Origin: Rhodomicrobium vannielii ATCC 17100
GTDB taxonomy: Bacteria > Pseudomonadota > Alphaproteobacteria > Rhizobiales > Rhodomicrobiaceae
DNA length: 64,000 nt
Direction: 5' to 3'
NCBI RefSeq assembly: GCF_000166055.1
Contig: NC_014664.1
Coordinates: 3,875,501-3,939,500, forward strand
The position numbers and the translations under genes are program-made. Shown here piece by piece: positions 33,139-42,475 of this stretch (position 1 is its first letter; each line of letters begins with the position of its first letter). The notes beneath the pieces are model-generated. The model saw only the letters and a program-made list of their open reading frames with translations. It did no database searches and was not told where the DNA came from.

Positions 33139-34287
33139 ATGATCAAGAAACGTCCCGAAACCGTCGCGGCCAGCGCGCTTGGCCGGGAAGACGAAGCCAC
33201 GGGAGCGCTCATTCCACCGCTCTATCCTTCGACGACCTATATCCGCGATCCCGATAATCTTTATCGGCGCGGGCGCGTCTATTCCCGCGCGCAGAATGCC
33301 ACCTTCGACACGGCCGCCGAGACGCTGACCGCACTTGAGGGCGGCGCGGAAACTGCGCTGTTCGGCTCGGGTATGGCGGCGGCAAACGCTGTGTTTCTGG
33401 CGCTTGCACCCGGCGATCATGTTGTCGCGCCGCGCGTGATGTACTGGGCGCTTCGGGCATGGCTTGAGGGATTCGCGTCGCGCTGGGGCCTCCTCGTTGA
33501 CTTCGCCGATGCGGGCGACATCGACGCGCTGAAAGCCGCCATCGTTCCGGGCCGCACGAAACTCGTATGGCTCGAAACGCCCGCGAACCCGCTCTGGACC
33601 GTGTACGACATAGCGGCGACCGCCGAGATCGCGCATGCTGCCGGCGCTCGCCTCGCGGTCGATTCCACGGTCGCGACCCCGGTTCTCACGCGGCCGCTTT
33701 CGCTCGGCGCGGACATCGTGATGCACTCCGCCACGAAATATCTGAACGGCCATTCGGATGCGGTTATCGGCACCGTGACCACGGCGCGGCAGGACGATTT
33801 CTGGGCTACCATCAAGACCGTGCAAAGCCAGAACGGCGGCGTGCCCGGTACGCTTGAGGCATGGCTCCTTCAGCGCGGCATGCGTACGCTATTCCCGCGC
33901 GTGCGCTGGCAAAGCGCTTCCGCGCAGACCCTGGCAGAGCGCTTTTCCGCTCATCCGGGCGTCGCCGAGGTTCTTTACCCCGGTCTGCCCGGCTTCAAGG
34001 GCCACGAACTCGCGCAGCGGCAGATGCAGGGCGGATTTGGCGGCATGCTGTCGATCCGCGTCCACGGAGGCGAACGGGCCGCCATCGCGACGGCCGCGCA
34101 TGTCTCGATCTGGAAGCGGGCGACCTCGCTCGGCGGGGTCGAAAGCCTGATAGAGCACCGTGCCAGCATCGAAGGGCCGCGCTCCCCCGTACCCGCCGAT
34201 CTCTTGCGCCTTTCGGTCGGCCTCGAAGCGGTGGACGACCTTTACGACGATCTTTCAGAGGCGCTCGCACAAGCGCGCGAGATTTAG
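33139..34287 (+). CDS. Cys/Met-metabolism PLP enzyme (cystathionine gamma-synthase/lyase or sulfhydrylase type)
   Basis: A 382-residue transsulfuration-family enzyme. Seen: PPLYPSTTYIRDPDNLY, RVYSRAQNATFDTAAETLTA (phosphate-binding Tyr/Arg region), FGSGMAAANAVFLALAPGDH, DSTVATPVLTRPLSLGAD, the PLP Lys in MHSATKYLNGHSDAV, and the C-terminal LLRLSVGLEAVDDLYDDL. Family members differ in reaction and cannot be told apart reliably by eye: cystathionine gamma-synthase, gamma- or beta-lyase, and O-succinylhomoserine sulfhydrylase all fit. It stands alone in its orientation, beside OsmC and acetyl-CoA synthetase on the other strand. In this context it may process homocysteine or cysteine made from salvaged sulfur. 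Confidence 0.85.
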   Translation: MIKKRPETVAASALGREDEATGALIPPLYPSTTYIRDPDNLYRRGRVYSRAQNATFDTAAETLTALEGGAETALFGSGMAAANAVFLALAPGDHVVAPRVMYWALRAWLEGFASRWGLLVDFADAGDIDALKAAIVPGRTKLVWLETPANPLWTVYDIAATAEIAHAAGARLAVDSTVATPVLTRPLSLGADIVMHSATKYLNGHSDAVIGTVTTARQDDFWATIKTVQSQNGGVPGTLEAWLLQRGMRTLFPRVRWQSASAQTLAERFSAHPGVAEVLYPGLPGFKGHELAQRQMQGGFGGMLSIRVHGGERAAIATAAHVSIWKRATSLGGVESLIEHRASIEGPRSPVPADLLRLSVGLEAVDDLYDDLSEALAQAREI

Positions 34288-34303
34288 GCCGAGGCGGCGG
34301 CGT

Positions 34304-34819
34304 TTACGCCGCCGTCGTCCTGACGGTGAGGCCGAGGTCGGCGGGCCGCGCGAGCGTCTGGTAGACGACGCAGTAGCGCTCGGTGAGCTTCACGAGTTGG
34401 TCGATGCGCTCCTGCGGCTCGGATGTTTCGAGATCGAAGGTGAGGCGGATGGCGCGAAAGCCCACGGGCGCGTCCTTTGCCACGCCGAGCGTCCCGCGAA
34501 AATCGAGGTCGCCTTCCGCCGAAACAACGCCGCCCCTGAGATCGAAGCCGATTGCCGTCGCGACCGCCTTCAGCGTCACGCCCGCGCAAGCCACCAGCGC
34601 GTCGAGCAGCATGTTGCCCGAGCAGGCGAAAGCACCCGTGCCGCCGGTGGCAGGATGCAGCCCCGCCTCGACGAGCGCCTTGCCTGTGTCGACGCGACAT
34701 ACGACGCTCTCGGCGTCAAGGTCGCCGCGCGCCTTCAGCGTGATGATTGCGGCTTCGGGCTCGGCTTTGTAGCGATCCTTCAGCGGAGCCTGAAGGGCGC
34801 GGAGATCGTCGGCGTTCAT
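34304..34819 (-). CDS. OsmC-family protein
   Basis: About 171 residues of the OsmC/Ohr superfamily, thiol-dependent peroxidases or related redox proteins. Seen: GKALVEAGLHPATGGTGAFA, CSGNMLLDALVACAGVTLKA with two Cys as in the family active site, and KLTERYCVVYQTLARP. Its ATG overlaps the stop of the upstream acetyl-CoA synthetase gene, so the two are coupled. It could detoxify organic hydroperoxides or handle thiols; there is no direct evidence which. Confidence 0.82.
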   Translation of the reverse strand: MNADDLRALQAPLKDRYKAEPEAAIITLKARGDLDAESVVCRVDTGKALVEAGLHPATGGTGAFACSGNMLLDALVACAGVTLKAVATAIGFDLRGGVVSAEGDLDFRGTLGVAKDAPVGFRAIRLTFDLETSEPQERIDQLVKLTERYCVVYQTLARPADLGLTVRTTAA

Positions 34820-36792
34820 GCGTTTTCCCTGGTAAGTTTTGCGAGTTCGGCCTTGCGGCGGGCAATGATGTCTTCGACGACAGACGCGTCGGCGAGCGTG
34901 GAGGTGTCGCCGAAATCCGAAAAATCGTTGTTGGCGATCTTCAGGAGGATGCGGCGGAGGATCTTGCCCGCGCGGTTTTTCGGCAGCGCCGGTGCCCACT
35001 GGACGATGTCGGGCGAGGCGATAGGACTGATACGCGCGCGCACCCATTGCCTGATCTCGGCGCGTAATTCCTCCGTTTCCGGCATGTCGGCCTTGAGCGT
35101 GACATAGGCGAAAACCCCTTGCCCCTTCACGTCGTGATTATATCCAACGACCGCAGCTTCCGCGACGGCGGGGTGGGAGGCGATGGCGCTTTCGAGTTCC
35201 ACAGTTCCGAGCCGATGGCCCGACACGTTGATGACATCGTCCACGCGTCCGGCGATGCGGTAGTAGCCGTCCTCGTCGCGGGTGACGCCGTCGCCTGAGA
35301 AGAAGCGCCCCGGAAACGGCGCGAAATAGGTTTTCAGGAAGCGCTCGTGATCGTGCAGTATGGTGCGCGCCTGTCCGGGCCACGAACCGCGGAAGCACAT
35401 GTTTCCTTCAGCCGGGCCTTCAAGCGTCACGCCTTCGGGGCTGACCACCTCAGGGCGAATGCCGAAATAGGGCTTCGCCGCCATGCCCGGCTTGTTCGGG
35501 ATCGCGCCGGGGATCGGCACGAGCGTCACCGCGCCCGTTTCGGTCTGCCAGTAATTATCGACGATGGGGCAGCGCCCGCCGCCGATCACGGAATGAAACC
35601 AGCGCCACGCCTCTGGATTGATCGGCTCGCCCACCGAGCCCAGCACGCGCAGGCTCGACAGATCGTGCTTCCTGACTGGTGCCTCGCCTTCGCGCATGAG
35701 GGAACGCAATGCCGTTGGGGCGGTGTAGAAGATATTGACGCGGTGCTTTTCGATGATCGACCACCAGCGCGACGCATCGGGCCAGCTCGGCACGCCTTCG
35801 AACATGACAGTCGTCGCGCCGTTGAGCAGCGGCCCGTAGAGTTTGTAGCTGTGCGCCGTGACCCAGCCGACATCGGCGGTCGACCAGAACACATCGCCCT
35901 CATGCCAGTCGAAGATGATGCGCCACGACGTCCCCGCATGCACGAGATAACCGGCGGTCGTGTGAACGAGCCCCTTCGGCTTGCCGGTCGAACCGGATGT
36001 ATAAAGAATGAAGAGCGGGTCTTCCGCGCCCACTTCGACCGGCTCGCACCACGGGTCTGCAGCCTCCGTCGCCTCGTCGTACCAAAGGTCTCGGCCCGGT
36101 GTGAACGGAACCTCGGCGCCCGAGCGGCGCACGACGATCACGTGTTCGATGCTCGGCTGGTTTCGCACCGCGTCGTCGGCGTTGCGCTTCAGCGGTGAGA
36201 TGCGCCCGCCGCGAAAACCTTCGTCGGCGGTTATGAGAACCTTCGCTTTCGAATCCGCGATCCGATTTTCGAGCGATTCCGCCGAGAAGCCGGAGAACAC
36301 TACTGTATGGACTGCGCCGATGCGGATCGTGGCCATCATCGCCACCATCACCTCAGGGATCACGGGCAGATAGATCGCGACCACATCGCCCTTGCCCACG
36401 CCGAGGCTTTTGAGGACGTTCGCAAGGCGGTTCACCTTGTCCGCGAGTTCGCCCCACGTGACGACGCGGCTTTCTCCCGGCGTATCGCCTTCCCAGAAGA
36501 CGGCGGGTTTGTCGGCCTTCGCGGCAAGATGGCGGTCGATGCAGTTGACCGAGCCGTTGAGCGTGCCGTCGGCGAACCAGCGGACGCGGAAGTTGTTCAC
36601 ATCGAAACTGGTGTCCGACACCTCTGTGAACGGCTTGATCCAGTCGAGGAACGCGGCCTCCTTCTTCCAGAACCCGTCCGGGTCTTCGATGGACCAGCGG
36701 TAGAGGCGTTCATAGGCAGCCGCGTCGACATGCGCGCGGGCAGCGAATTCCGGCGGCACCGGGTAAACTTCGGACTGAACCATCTGTCTCAT
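34816..36792 (-). CDS. acsA: Acetyl-CoA synthetase (AMP-forming)
   Basis: Activates acetate to acetyl-CoA with ATP. Seen: about 658 residues with NCIDRHLAAKADKPAVFWEG, the P-loop YTSGSTGKPKG, the VDNYWQTETG core motif, the hinge GRVDDVINVSGHRLGT, and the catalytic Lys region PKNRAGKILRR, the usual target of regulatory lysine acetylation. I place the start at 36792 (MRQMVQSEVYPVPPEF); ATG 36783 is equally possible, while the longest frame to 36894 adds atypical sequence. The stop overlaps the OsmC start. Acetate could come from two-carbon sulfonate breakdown, but housekeeping acetate use is enough to explain it. Confidence 0.9.
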   Translation of the reverse strand: MRQMVQSEVYPVPPEFAARAHVDAAAYERLYRWSIEDPDGFWKKEAAFLDWIKPFTEVSDTSFDVNNFRVRWFADGTLNGSVNCIDRHLAAKADKPAVFWEGDTPGESRVVTWGELADKVNRLANVLKSLGVGKGDVVAIYLPVIPEVMVAMMATIRIGAVHTVVFSGFSAESLENRIADSKAKVLITADEGFRGGRISPLKRNADDAVRNQPSIEHVIVVRRSGAEVPFTPGRDLWYDEATEAADPWCEPVEVGAEDPLFILYTSGSTGKPKGLVHTTAGYLVHAGTSWRIIFDWHEGDVFWSTADVGWVTAHSYKLYGPLLNGATTVMFEGVPSWPDASRWWSIIEKHRVNIFYTAPTALRSLMREGEAPVRKHDLSSLRVLGSVGEPINPEAWRWFHSVIGGGRCPIVDNYWQTETGAVTLVPIPGAIPNKPGMAAKPYFGIRPEVVSPEGVTLEGPAEGNMCFRGSWPGQARTILHDHERFLKTYFAPFPGRFFSGDGVTRDEDGYYRIAGRVDDVINVSGHRLGTVELESAIASHPAVAEAAVVGYNHDVKGQGVFAYVTLKADMPETEELRAEIRQWVRARISPIASPDIVQWAPALPKNRAGKILRRILLKIANNDFSDFGDTSTLADASVVEDIIARRKAELAKLTRENA

Positions 36793-37043
36793 TGACTGAA
36801 TGTTGGCGATGCGTTGCGGCAGGCGCCCCGCGGTTCGCCAGGGTGAACCACAGCCGGAAGTCTTATAGGGAGGCACGCTGCGGGGTCCAGACATTTTTTG
36901 ATTAAATCGCTAGACGTAATAATCAGGTAAATTTCTAATTCACCATACGATTGGCCTCATTACAGAAAAAACTATTTTTTCGATTAGTCGCCAAAATGCG
37001 GTTCTCAGGTTTGCATTCTTGGTGTCCTATGGCTATTTGCTGA

Positions 37044-37055
37044 GCAATATATTGC
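37044..37055. promoter_or_regulatory. Palindrome in the acsA/importer-3 divergent promoter region
   Basis: GCAATATATTGC is a perfect 12-base palindrome in the AT-rich 320-base region between the divergent acsA and importer 3 genes, immediately before a TTGACA element at 37057. The position suits an operator for the importer/glycyl radical enzyme operon. No cognate regulator can be named. Confidence 0.4.
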
Positions 37056-37113
37056 GTTGACATAAATGTTATAGTCGAGCAAACATATCGATATTAATCG
37101 CAATGAGGATACC

Positions 37114-38193
37114 GTGAGAAGCAAGCTAATCGGGTGGGCGCGCGTTGCAGGCCGCGCCGCATTTGTCTCCGTGATGGTTGGAGTTGGCATGGCGGGGCAT
37201 GCCTGCGCCGACGCGCTGCCCTCGATCAATCTGCAACTTACTCCCTGGACAATCGTCGCGCAGGAGAAGGGGTTCTTCAAAGAAGAATTCAGCAAGATCG
37301 GAACGTCGAAAGTTACGCTTATCGCGGGTGGAGCGGCCGACCTCCTTGGCGCAGAAGCCGCCGCAGTCGGTGGCGGCGCCATCGCCATTGCGCAGCGCAT
37401 GATCTATCCGGCAACCGTTCATCGCGCCAACGGCCTCGACGGCGTGATCATCTGGGCATCCGAGCCGTCGAACCGCTATCGCGCCCCGATCCTGGCGCGC
37501 GCTGACAATGATAGCGTCAAGTCTGTGCAGGATCTGGACGGGAAGAAGTTCGGTTCGAGCCGCATCAGTTGCTACTGGTCGTCGCCGTTCGAGATAACGA
37601 CCAACGCAGGGCTTCCATTCGATTCGCGGCAGACAAAAGGGCGGATCCGTTACGAGTCGATCGACAATTCGGCGGTCGCCATTTCGGCGGTGCTGTCCGG
37701 TGCGACCGACGCGACGACAGCTCATCTCGCCGCCGGCGCTTTCACGGGAGCCTGGCTGTCCGGCCGCCTCAAGGTGGTCGGGCACTCACCCGACGACGGC
37801 GTTTACGTGAATCACGCCGGCCGCGTCACTTACTTCGCGCGCCGCGATTTCGTGAACAAATATCCCGAGGTAGTGAAAGCGTTTCTGATCGCCCGCGAAC
37901 GCAGCCGCGAATGGGCGCTCGACCATGTCGAGGAAGCCACCGAAATCGTCGCGCGGGGAACGCGCGTACCTGTCGAGGTTGCTCGCTTCCAGATCACCCA
38001 TGTCGGCGAGTGGGAGTTCATGGCCGGTGAGCCACGCGCCGACCGCGCCCGTCAGTCCATCAAGACATTTCAGCAATGGTACGTCGACAACGGCGACGAC
38101 ATCCTGAACGAGCGCAGGCTGACGGATGAGCAGGTCGACTCCTTCATCGACGGGCGGTTCTTCGTCGGCGGTGAATACTCCATCTACAATTAG
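37114..38193 (+). CDS. ABC importer substrate-binding protein (system 3)
   Basis: A 359-residue NMT1-type periplasmic binding protein starting with GTG at 37114, preceded by GAGGAT. Seen: a signal peptide to about AGHACADA, then INLQLTPWTIVAQEKGFFKE, the usual opening of this family, and NSAVAISAVLSGATDATTAH in the second lobe. It leads an operon with permease 38227, ATPase 39094, a glycyl radical enzyme and its activase. Its ligand is therefore likely the substrate of the glycyl radical enzyme, plausibly an organosulfonate or another small organosulfur compound. This is inferred from gene order. Confidence 0.85.
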   Translation: MRSKLIGWARVAGRAAFVSVMVGVGMAGHACADALPSINLQLTPWTIVAQEKGFFKEEFSKIGTSKVTLIAGGAADLLGAEAAAVGGGAIAIAQRMIYPATVHRANGLDGVIIWASEPSNRYRAPILARADNDSVKSVQDLDGKKFGSSRISCYWSSPFEITTNAGLPFDSRQTKGRIRYESIDNSAVAISAVLSGATDATTAHLAAGAFTGAWLSGRLKVVGHSPDDGVYVNHAGRVTYFARRDFVNKYPEVVKAFLIARERSREWALDHVEEATEIVARGTRVPVEVARFQITHVGEWEFMAGEPRADRARQSIKTFQQWYVDNGDDILNERRLTDEQVDSFIDGRFFVGGEYSIYN

Positions 38194-38226
38194 TTAAATC
38201 TGGCGCGCCTCCCGAGCGAAGCGCGC

Positions 38227-39069
38227 ATGGGACGGATGGAAATGAGCACCACAAGCAGTTATCTCGACTTGGCAGAAATCCGGCCGCCATCGCGAAGGGT
38301 GGCGAGGTTTTTCAGCAAAATCAATGTCGTCGGGCTTCTTCTGCCCCTCATCATCGTCACGCTCTGGCAGGCGGCTTCCACCTACCAATGGGTCGAGGCC
38401 GTCTTCCTGCCCGCGCCGGTCAAGGTGGCCGAAGCCTTCTGGGTGATGCTGACAAAGCAACAACTGGCCAACGACTTCATTTCGAGCGTGTCTATCGTCG
38501 GGCAGGCGCTCGTCTATGGCGCGACCGCGGCAATCGTGCTCGGGGTCGCCGCCGGACTTTCGAAACGGGTCGAGCAGTTTTTCGGGCCGACATTCGACAC
38601 TTTGCGCCATATCCCCGGCATCGCGTGGTTGCCTCTCATCGTTTTGTGGCTCGGAATCGGTGCGCCCGCAAAGGTGCTCGTCATCGCAAAGGCCGTCTTC
38701 TTTCCCGTGTTTCTCAACACCCTTCAGGGCATCAGGAACGTCGAGAAAAGCCATATCGAGCTGGCGAACGTGCTGACGCTCAACCGCTGGCAGATGGTGC
38801 GAAAAGTCGTCCTGCCTTCGGCGTTCCCCTCGATCATGGTTTCACTGCGCTACGCGGCCGGTCTCGCCTGGGCGATGGTCGTGATCGCGGAAGGGCTGAG
38901 CGGCCTCGAAGGGCTGGGCTTTCTGATTTTCCGCGCACAAGGGCTGTTGCTCACCGACCAGCTCGTCGTCTGCATGATCATCATCGGCCTCGTCGGCTTC
39001 ACCATCGACCGGATCATGTATCTGGCGCAGCGGAGGCTATTGCGCTGGAAGCAGGGCTTCGAAGGCTGA
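38227..39069 (+). CDS. ABC importer permease (system 3)
   Basis: A 280-residue SsuC/TauC-type permease. Seen: INVVGLLLPLIIVTLWQAAS (first helix), FLPAPVKVAEAFWVML, DTLRHIPGIAWLPLIVLWLG and the EAA-type loop IELANVLTLNRWQMVRKVVL. In-frame ATGs at 38227, 38236 and 38242 are all possible starts; none has a strong ribosome site. It is followed after 24 bases by its ATPase. Confidence 0.88.
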   Translation: MGRMEMSTTSSYLDLAEIRPPSRRVARFFSKINVVGLLLPLIIVTLWQAASTYQWVEAVFLPAPVKVAEAFWVMLTKQQLANDFISSVSIVGQALVYGATAAIVLGVAAGLSKRVEQFFGPTFDTLRHIPGIAWLPLIVLWLGIGAPAKVLVIAKAVFFPVFLNTLQGIRNVEKSHIELANVLTLNRWQMVRKVVLPSAFPSIMVSLRYAAGLAWAMVVIAEGLSGLEGLGFLIFRAQGLLLTDQLVVCMIIIGLVGFTIDRIMYLAQRRLLRWKQGFEG

Positions 39070-39093
39070 TCGCACTCAAATCGGGAAACTGAG

Positions 39094-39864
39094 ATGTCAA
39101 AACTGCACGTCAGGTCGGTTAGCAAAAGCTACCAGGGCCACGACGGAGGGCGACTGTCGGTCCTCTCCAATATCGAACTGAGTGTCGAATCCGGCCAGTT
39201 CCTCAGTATCGTTGGCCCTTCCGGCTGCGGAAAGTCGACGCTGCTTCGCCTTATCGCCGGTCTGGATCAGGACTACGAAGGCAGCATTCTTCTCAACGGA
39301 AACAAGATCTCGGCGCCAAGCCTCGCGCGGGGCATTGTCTTTCAGGATCACCGGCTGCTGCCCTGGCTGACGCTTGAGCAGAACGTCGCTTTGAGCCTCG
39401 AAAACGCGCCCGGATCGTCGAAGGAGAAGGCGAGGCTCGTCCGCGAGCATATCTCGCTCGTGGGGCTGAATGGCTTCGAGAACGCCTATCCCTACCAGTT
39501 GTCGGGAGGGATGGCACAACGCGGCGCGATTGCCCGCGCGCTCGTCAACAAGCCGGAAGTGCTCCTCCTCGACGAGCCGCTCGGCGCTCTCGACGCGCTC
39601 ACCCGTCTTCGCCTTCAGGACGAACTGCTGCGCATCTGGCGCTACGAGAAGACCACCATGATACTCGTGACGCACGACGTCGGCGAGGCGATCTTCCTCA
39701 GCAACGAGATTGCCGTGATGAGCGCCAAGCCCGGCCGCATATCGCGTCGCGTGACCGTGGATCTCGATTATCCGCGCAGTCGTGCGAGCCGCGAATTCGT
39801 CGCCCTGCAAAGCGAAGTGCTCGCGGAAATGAACGTCTTCGAGGCCGGTCAGGAAGCAGCCTGA
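39094..39864 (+). CDS. ABC importer ATPase (system 3)
   Basis: A 256-residue SsuB/TauB-type ATPase. Seen: Walker [11 protein letters not shown]-loop [10 protein letters not shown], signature LSGGMAQR, Walker [13 protein letters not shown] and the H-loop in [10 protein letters not shown]. The residue after the signature is Gly-Ala (RGAIARAL) instead of the common RVAIARAL, probably harmless. The glycyl radical enzyme gene starts 53 bases downstream. Confidence 0.92.
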   Translation: MSKLHVRSVSKSYQGHDGGRLSVLSNIELSVESGQFLSIVGPSGCGKSTLLRLIAGLDQDYEGSILLNGNKISAPSLARGIVFQDHRLLPWLTLEQNVALSLENAPGSSKEKARLVREHISLVGLNGFENAYPYQLSGGMAQRGAIARALVNKPEVLLLDEPLGALDALTRLRLQDELLRIWRYEKTTMILVTHDVGEAIFLSNEIAVMSAKPGRISRRVTVDLDYPRSRASREFVALQSEVLAEMNVFEAGQEAA

Positions 39865-39917
39865 CGCGCCTCCGCACCTCAAAAATCAAATTTGCTACCC
39901 AGAAGGAGACCGCCCTC

Positions 39918-42407
39918 ATGTCCGTACCGAATGCATTGCCAGCGGAGGCTCTGCTCGCGCCTTCAATTCCCGGCCTCAGCCCATTCCGTGAGAAAGGAAA
40001 GCTGACGAACGCCGCGCAGTCCGCGCGCTGTTCCGAAGCCGCATCGCGCGCGAAGGAATTCCTGCTCGACGCGCCGCAGAAGATCGACACCGAGCGGCTC
40101 ACCCATCTCCTCGACGTGTATCGGGAATACGCGCAGGAGCCAGTCATCGTTCTTCGCGCCCGCGTCTTCGAGCGCGTGCTGCAAAAGAAGACGCTTTACA
40201 TCGACGACAACCCGCTCGTCGGCACCGTGACCAGCAAGCCCGCTGGCGTGTATCCCTATCCCGAATGGGGCGCGGAATGGATCCTTCGCGAAGCCGATCA
40301 GCCGATGGTCAGCCATCTCGGCGAGGTCGAGTTGAGCGATGAGGAACGCGCGACCCTGATCGAAACCGCGAAGTATTTCCAGACCCGCTCCGCCGAAGCG
40401 AGAGCCCGCGAGCTTTCGCGCGAGCTTCACGGCTTTGATCCACGCGATAGCGTCGCCGCCGGCCTCATCACGGAGACGGCGCCCTACACCATCGGCTCGG
40501 GCACGCTCGACTATGCCACGTTCATCCGGCGTGGGCTCGGCGACATCATCCGCGAAACGGAAGGGCGGCTGAAGGCGCTTCCTCTCACTCAGGAAAACGC
40601 CTCGAAGATCGACTTCTATCGCGCGGTGCTGATTTCACTCAACGCGCTGATCCATCTCGCGCACCGCTACGCCGATCTCGCCGAAAAGCTCGCCGCCGAG
40701 ACGGGCGACGCCGTGCGCCGCGCGGAGCTTCTGGAAATCGCGGAAGTCTGCCGTCACGTGCCGGAGAACCCCCCGCGCAATTTCCGCGAGGCGATCCAGT
40801 TCTGGTGGTTCCTGCACCTCGGCAACCAGATCGAGCAGAGCGGTTGCGGCTCGTCGCCCGGACGCATCGGCCAGTATCTCGACCCGTGGTTCCAGGCCGA
40901 CAAGGCGCAGAACGGCTTCACGCGGGAGGACGCGCAGGCGTGGTTCAAGTGCCTTTTCGTGAAGATCCTCGAATATGGCTACTATCAGGGCCTCATCTCG
41001 GCGCGCACCAACTCCGGCCACACCGGGCACACGATCAACCTCGGCGGCTTGAACGCGGCCGGACAGGACGCCACGACCGAGCTCGACTCCGTCCTTCTCG
41101 ATACGCAGATCGAGCTGCAAAACATCCAGCCGACGATCACCATTCTCTACCACGACGGCCTGCAGGAAGACTTCCTGCTGAAGGCCATCGAACTGGAGCG
41201 CACGGGTCTCGGCCAGCCGCAATGGATGAACACCCGCCTCATCATTGAGCGGACGCTGGCGCGGCACGCGAAGAACGGCATCACAATCGAGGACGCGCGC
41301 GCCAGCATCAACATGAGCTGCGTCGGCACGGGCGTCGAAGGGCGGACGGCGTTCATTCATGAAGGCGGCACGTTCAACCTCGCCAAGTGCATCGAACTGG
41401 CGCTGCATGACGGCATCGATCCCGGCACCGGCTTCTTCGTCGGCGCTCGCACTGGCGATGCGCGCTCGTTCAAGAGCTTCGAGGATTTTTACGGTGCGTG
41501 GCTCCGGCAGGTGGAGCACCTCTTCAAGGTGCAGCGTGCTTTCGGCTCCGTGTCGACCAAGGCGCTCGGCGAGACGATCGCGCCCGCGTTCCGCTCGGCG
41601 CTTTACGGCGGCTGCCTCGAACGCGGCAAGCACGTCTTCGACGGCGGCGTGGATTACTATCTCTACTTCGTCATCAGCAACGCGGGCGTGGACGCTGCGA
41701 ACTCGCTCGCCGCGATCAAGCATCTCGTGTTCGATACAGGGCGGCTGACGCTCGGCGAACTGCTCGATGCCGTCGATGCCAACTTCGAGGGGCACGACCG
41801 CATCCGCACGCTGTGCCTCAACGCGCCGAAGCACGGCAACGGCGATCCCGCAATCGATGCGCTCGTCCGCCGCGTCTATGACGACGCCTTCAAGACGTTC
41901 CACGCTGCGGGCTACAGTTACTTCGGCGACCACATCGCGAACATCGAGGCCTACTCGCTTTCGATCCACAACTACTACGGCCTCAAGACCGGCGCACTGC
42001 CAAGCGGGCGGCAGAAGGGCCGCCCCCTTACGGACGGCAGCGTTTCCGCGACGCCCGGCACCGACAAGAAGGGGCCGCTCGCGCTGATCCAGTCTGCGGC
42101 TCAGGCAGTGGACGCGGTGAAGTATGGCTCCAACCACTTCAACATGAAGTTCCACCCGACCGCGCTTGCGGGCATCGGCGGCGCGCGGAAGCTGCTCTCG
42201 CTCATCAAGACCTACATGGACGCGGGCGGCTCGCACATTCAGTTCAACGTGGTGACGTCGGATACGCTGCGGAAAGCGCAGGCCAACCCGGACGCTTACA
42301 AGGGGCTGACGGTGCGCGTGGCGGGCTTCAGCGCTTACTTCACGCGCCTGCACAAGGGCGTGCAGGACGAGATCATCGAACGCACGGAACTGACCTTCGA
42401 CTGCTGA
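39918..42407 (+). CDS. Glycyl radical enzyme with an unusual Cys-Val-Gly active-site motif
   Basis: An 829-residue oxygen-sensitive glycyl radical enzyme (PFL/HypD/CutC superfamily). Seen: the radical-bearing loop VRVAGFSAYF with Gly803, and the thiyl Cys468 in NMSCVGTGVEGR. In dehydratases and C-N/C-S lyases of this superfamily (HypD, CutC, glycerol dehydratase, isethionate and DHPS sulfo-lyases) the Cys is followed by x-Glu, the general base. Here the aligned position (470) is Gly. The surrounding sequence (GTFNLAKCIELALHDGIDPG) is closest in look to the HypD-like branch. AAGGAG precedes the ATG. It is the fourth gene of an importer operon and is followed by its activase. The substrate is unknown; C-S cleavage of an imported sulfur compound is inferred from context. 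Confidence 0.88.
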   Translation: MSVPNALPAEALLAPSIPGLSPFREKGKLTNAAQSARCSEAASRAKEFLLDAPQKIDTERLTHLLDVYREYAQEPVIVLRARVFERVLQKKTLYIDDNPLVGTVTSKPAGVYPYPEWGAEWILREADQPMVSHLGEVELSDEERATLIETAKYFQTRSAEARARELSRELHGFDPRDSVAAGLITETAPYTIGSGTLDYATFIRRGLGDIIRETEGRLKALPLTQENASKIDFYRAVLISLNALIHLAHRYADLAEKLAAETGDAVRRAELLEIAEVCRHVPENPPRNFREAIQFWWFLHLGNQIEQSGCGSSPGRIGQYLDPWFQADKAQNGFTREDAQAWFKCLFVKILEYGYYQGLISARTNSGHTGHTINLGGLNAAGQDATTELDSVLLDTQIELQNIQPTITILYHDGLQEDFLLKAIELERTGLGQPQWMNTRLIIERTLARHAKNGITIEDARASINMSCVGTGVEGRTAFIHEGGTFNLAKCIELALHDGIDPGTGFFVGARTGDARSFKSFEDFYGAWLRQVEHLFKVQRAFGSVSTKALGETIAPAFRSALYGGCLERGKHVFDGGVDYYLYFVISNAGVDAANSLAAIKHLVFDTGRLTLGELLDAVDANFEGHDRIRTLCLNAPKHGNGDPAIDALVRRVYDDAFKTFHAAGYSYFGDHIANIEAYSLSIHNYYGLKTGALPSGRQKGRPLTDGSVSATPGTDKKGPLALIQSAAQAVDAVKYGSNHFNMKFHPTALAGIGGARKLLSLIKTYMDAGGSHIQFNVVTSDTLRKAQANPDAYKGLTVRVAGFSAYFTRLHKGVQDEIIERTELTFDC

Positions 42408-42475
42408 CGAAACATCGGGCGAGCCGCATGTCGGCTCGCCCCGCACCCGCATGTCGGGACCAGGAATAATCTCAC

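Noticed and set aside
40635-42452. 605-residue open frame antisense to the glycyl radical enzyme gene
   Set aside because: It is a GC-skew shadow of strongly biased codons; the composition is Arg/Val/Glu-rich with no domain, and the sense gene is clear.
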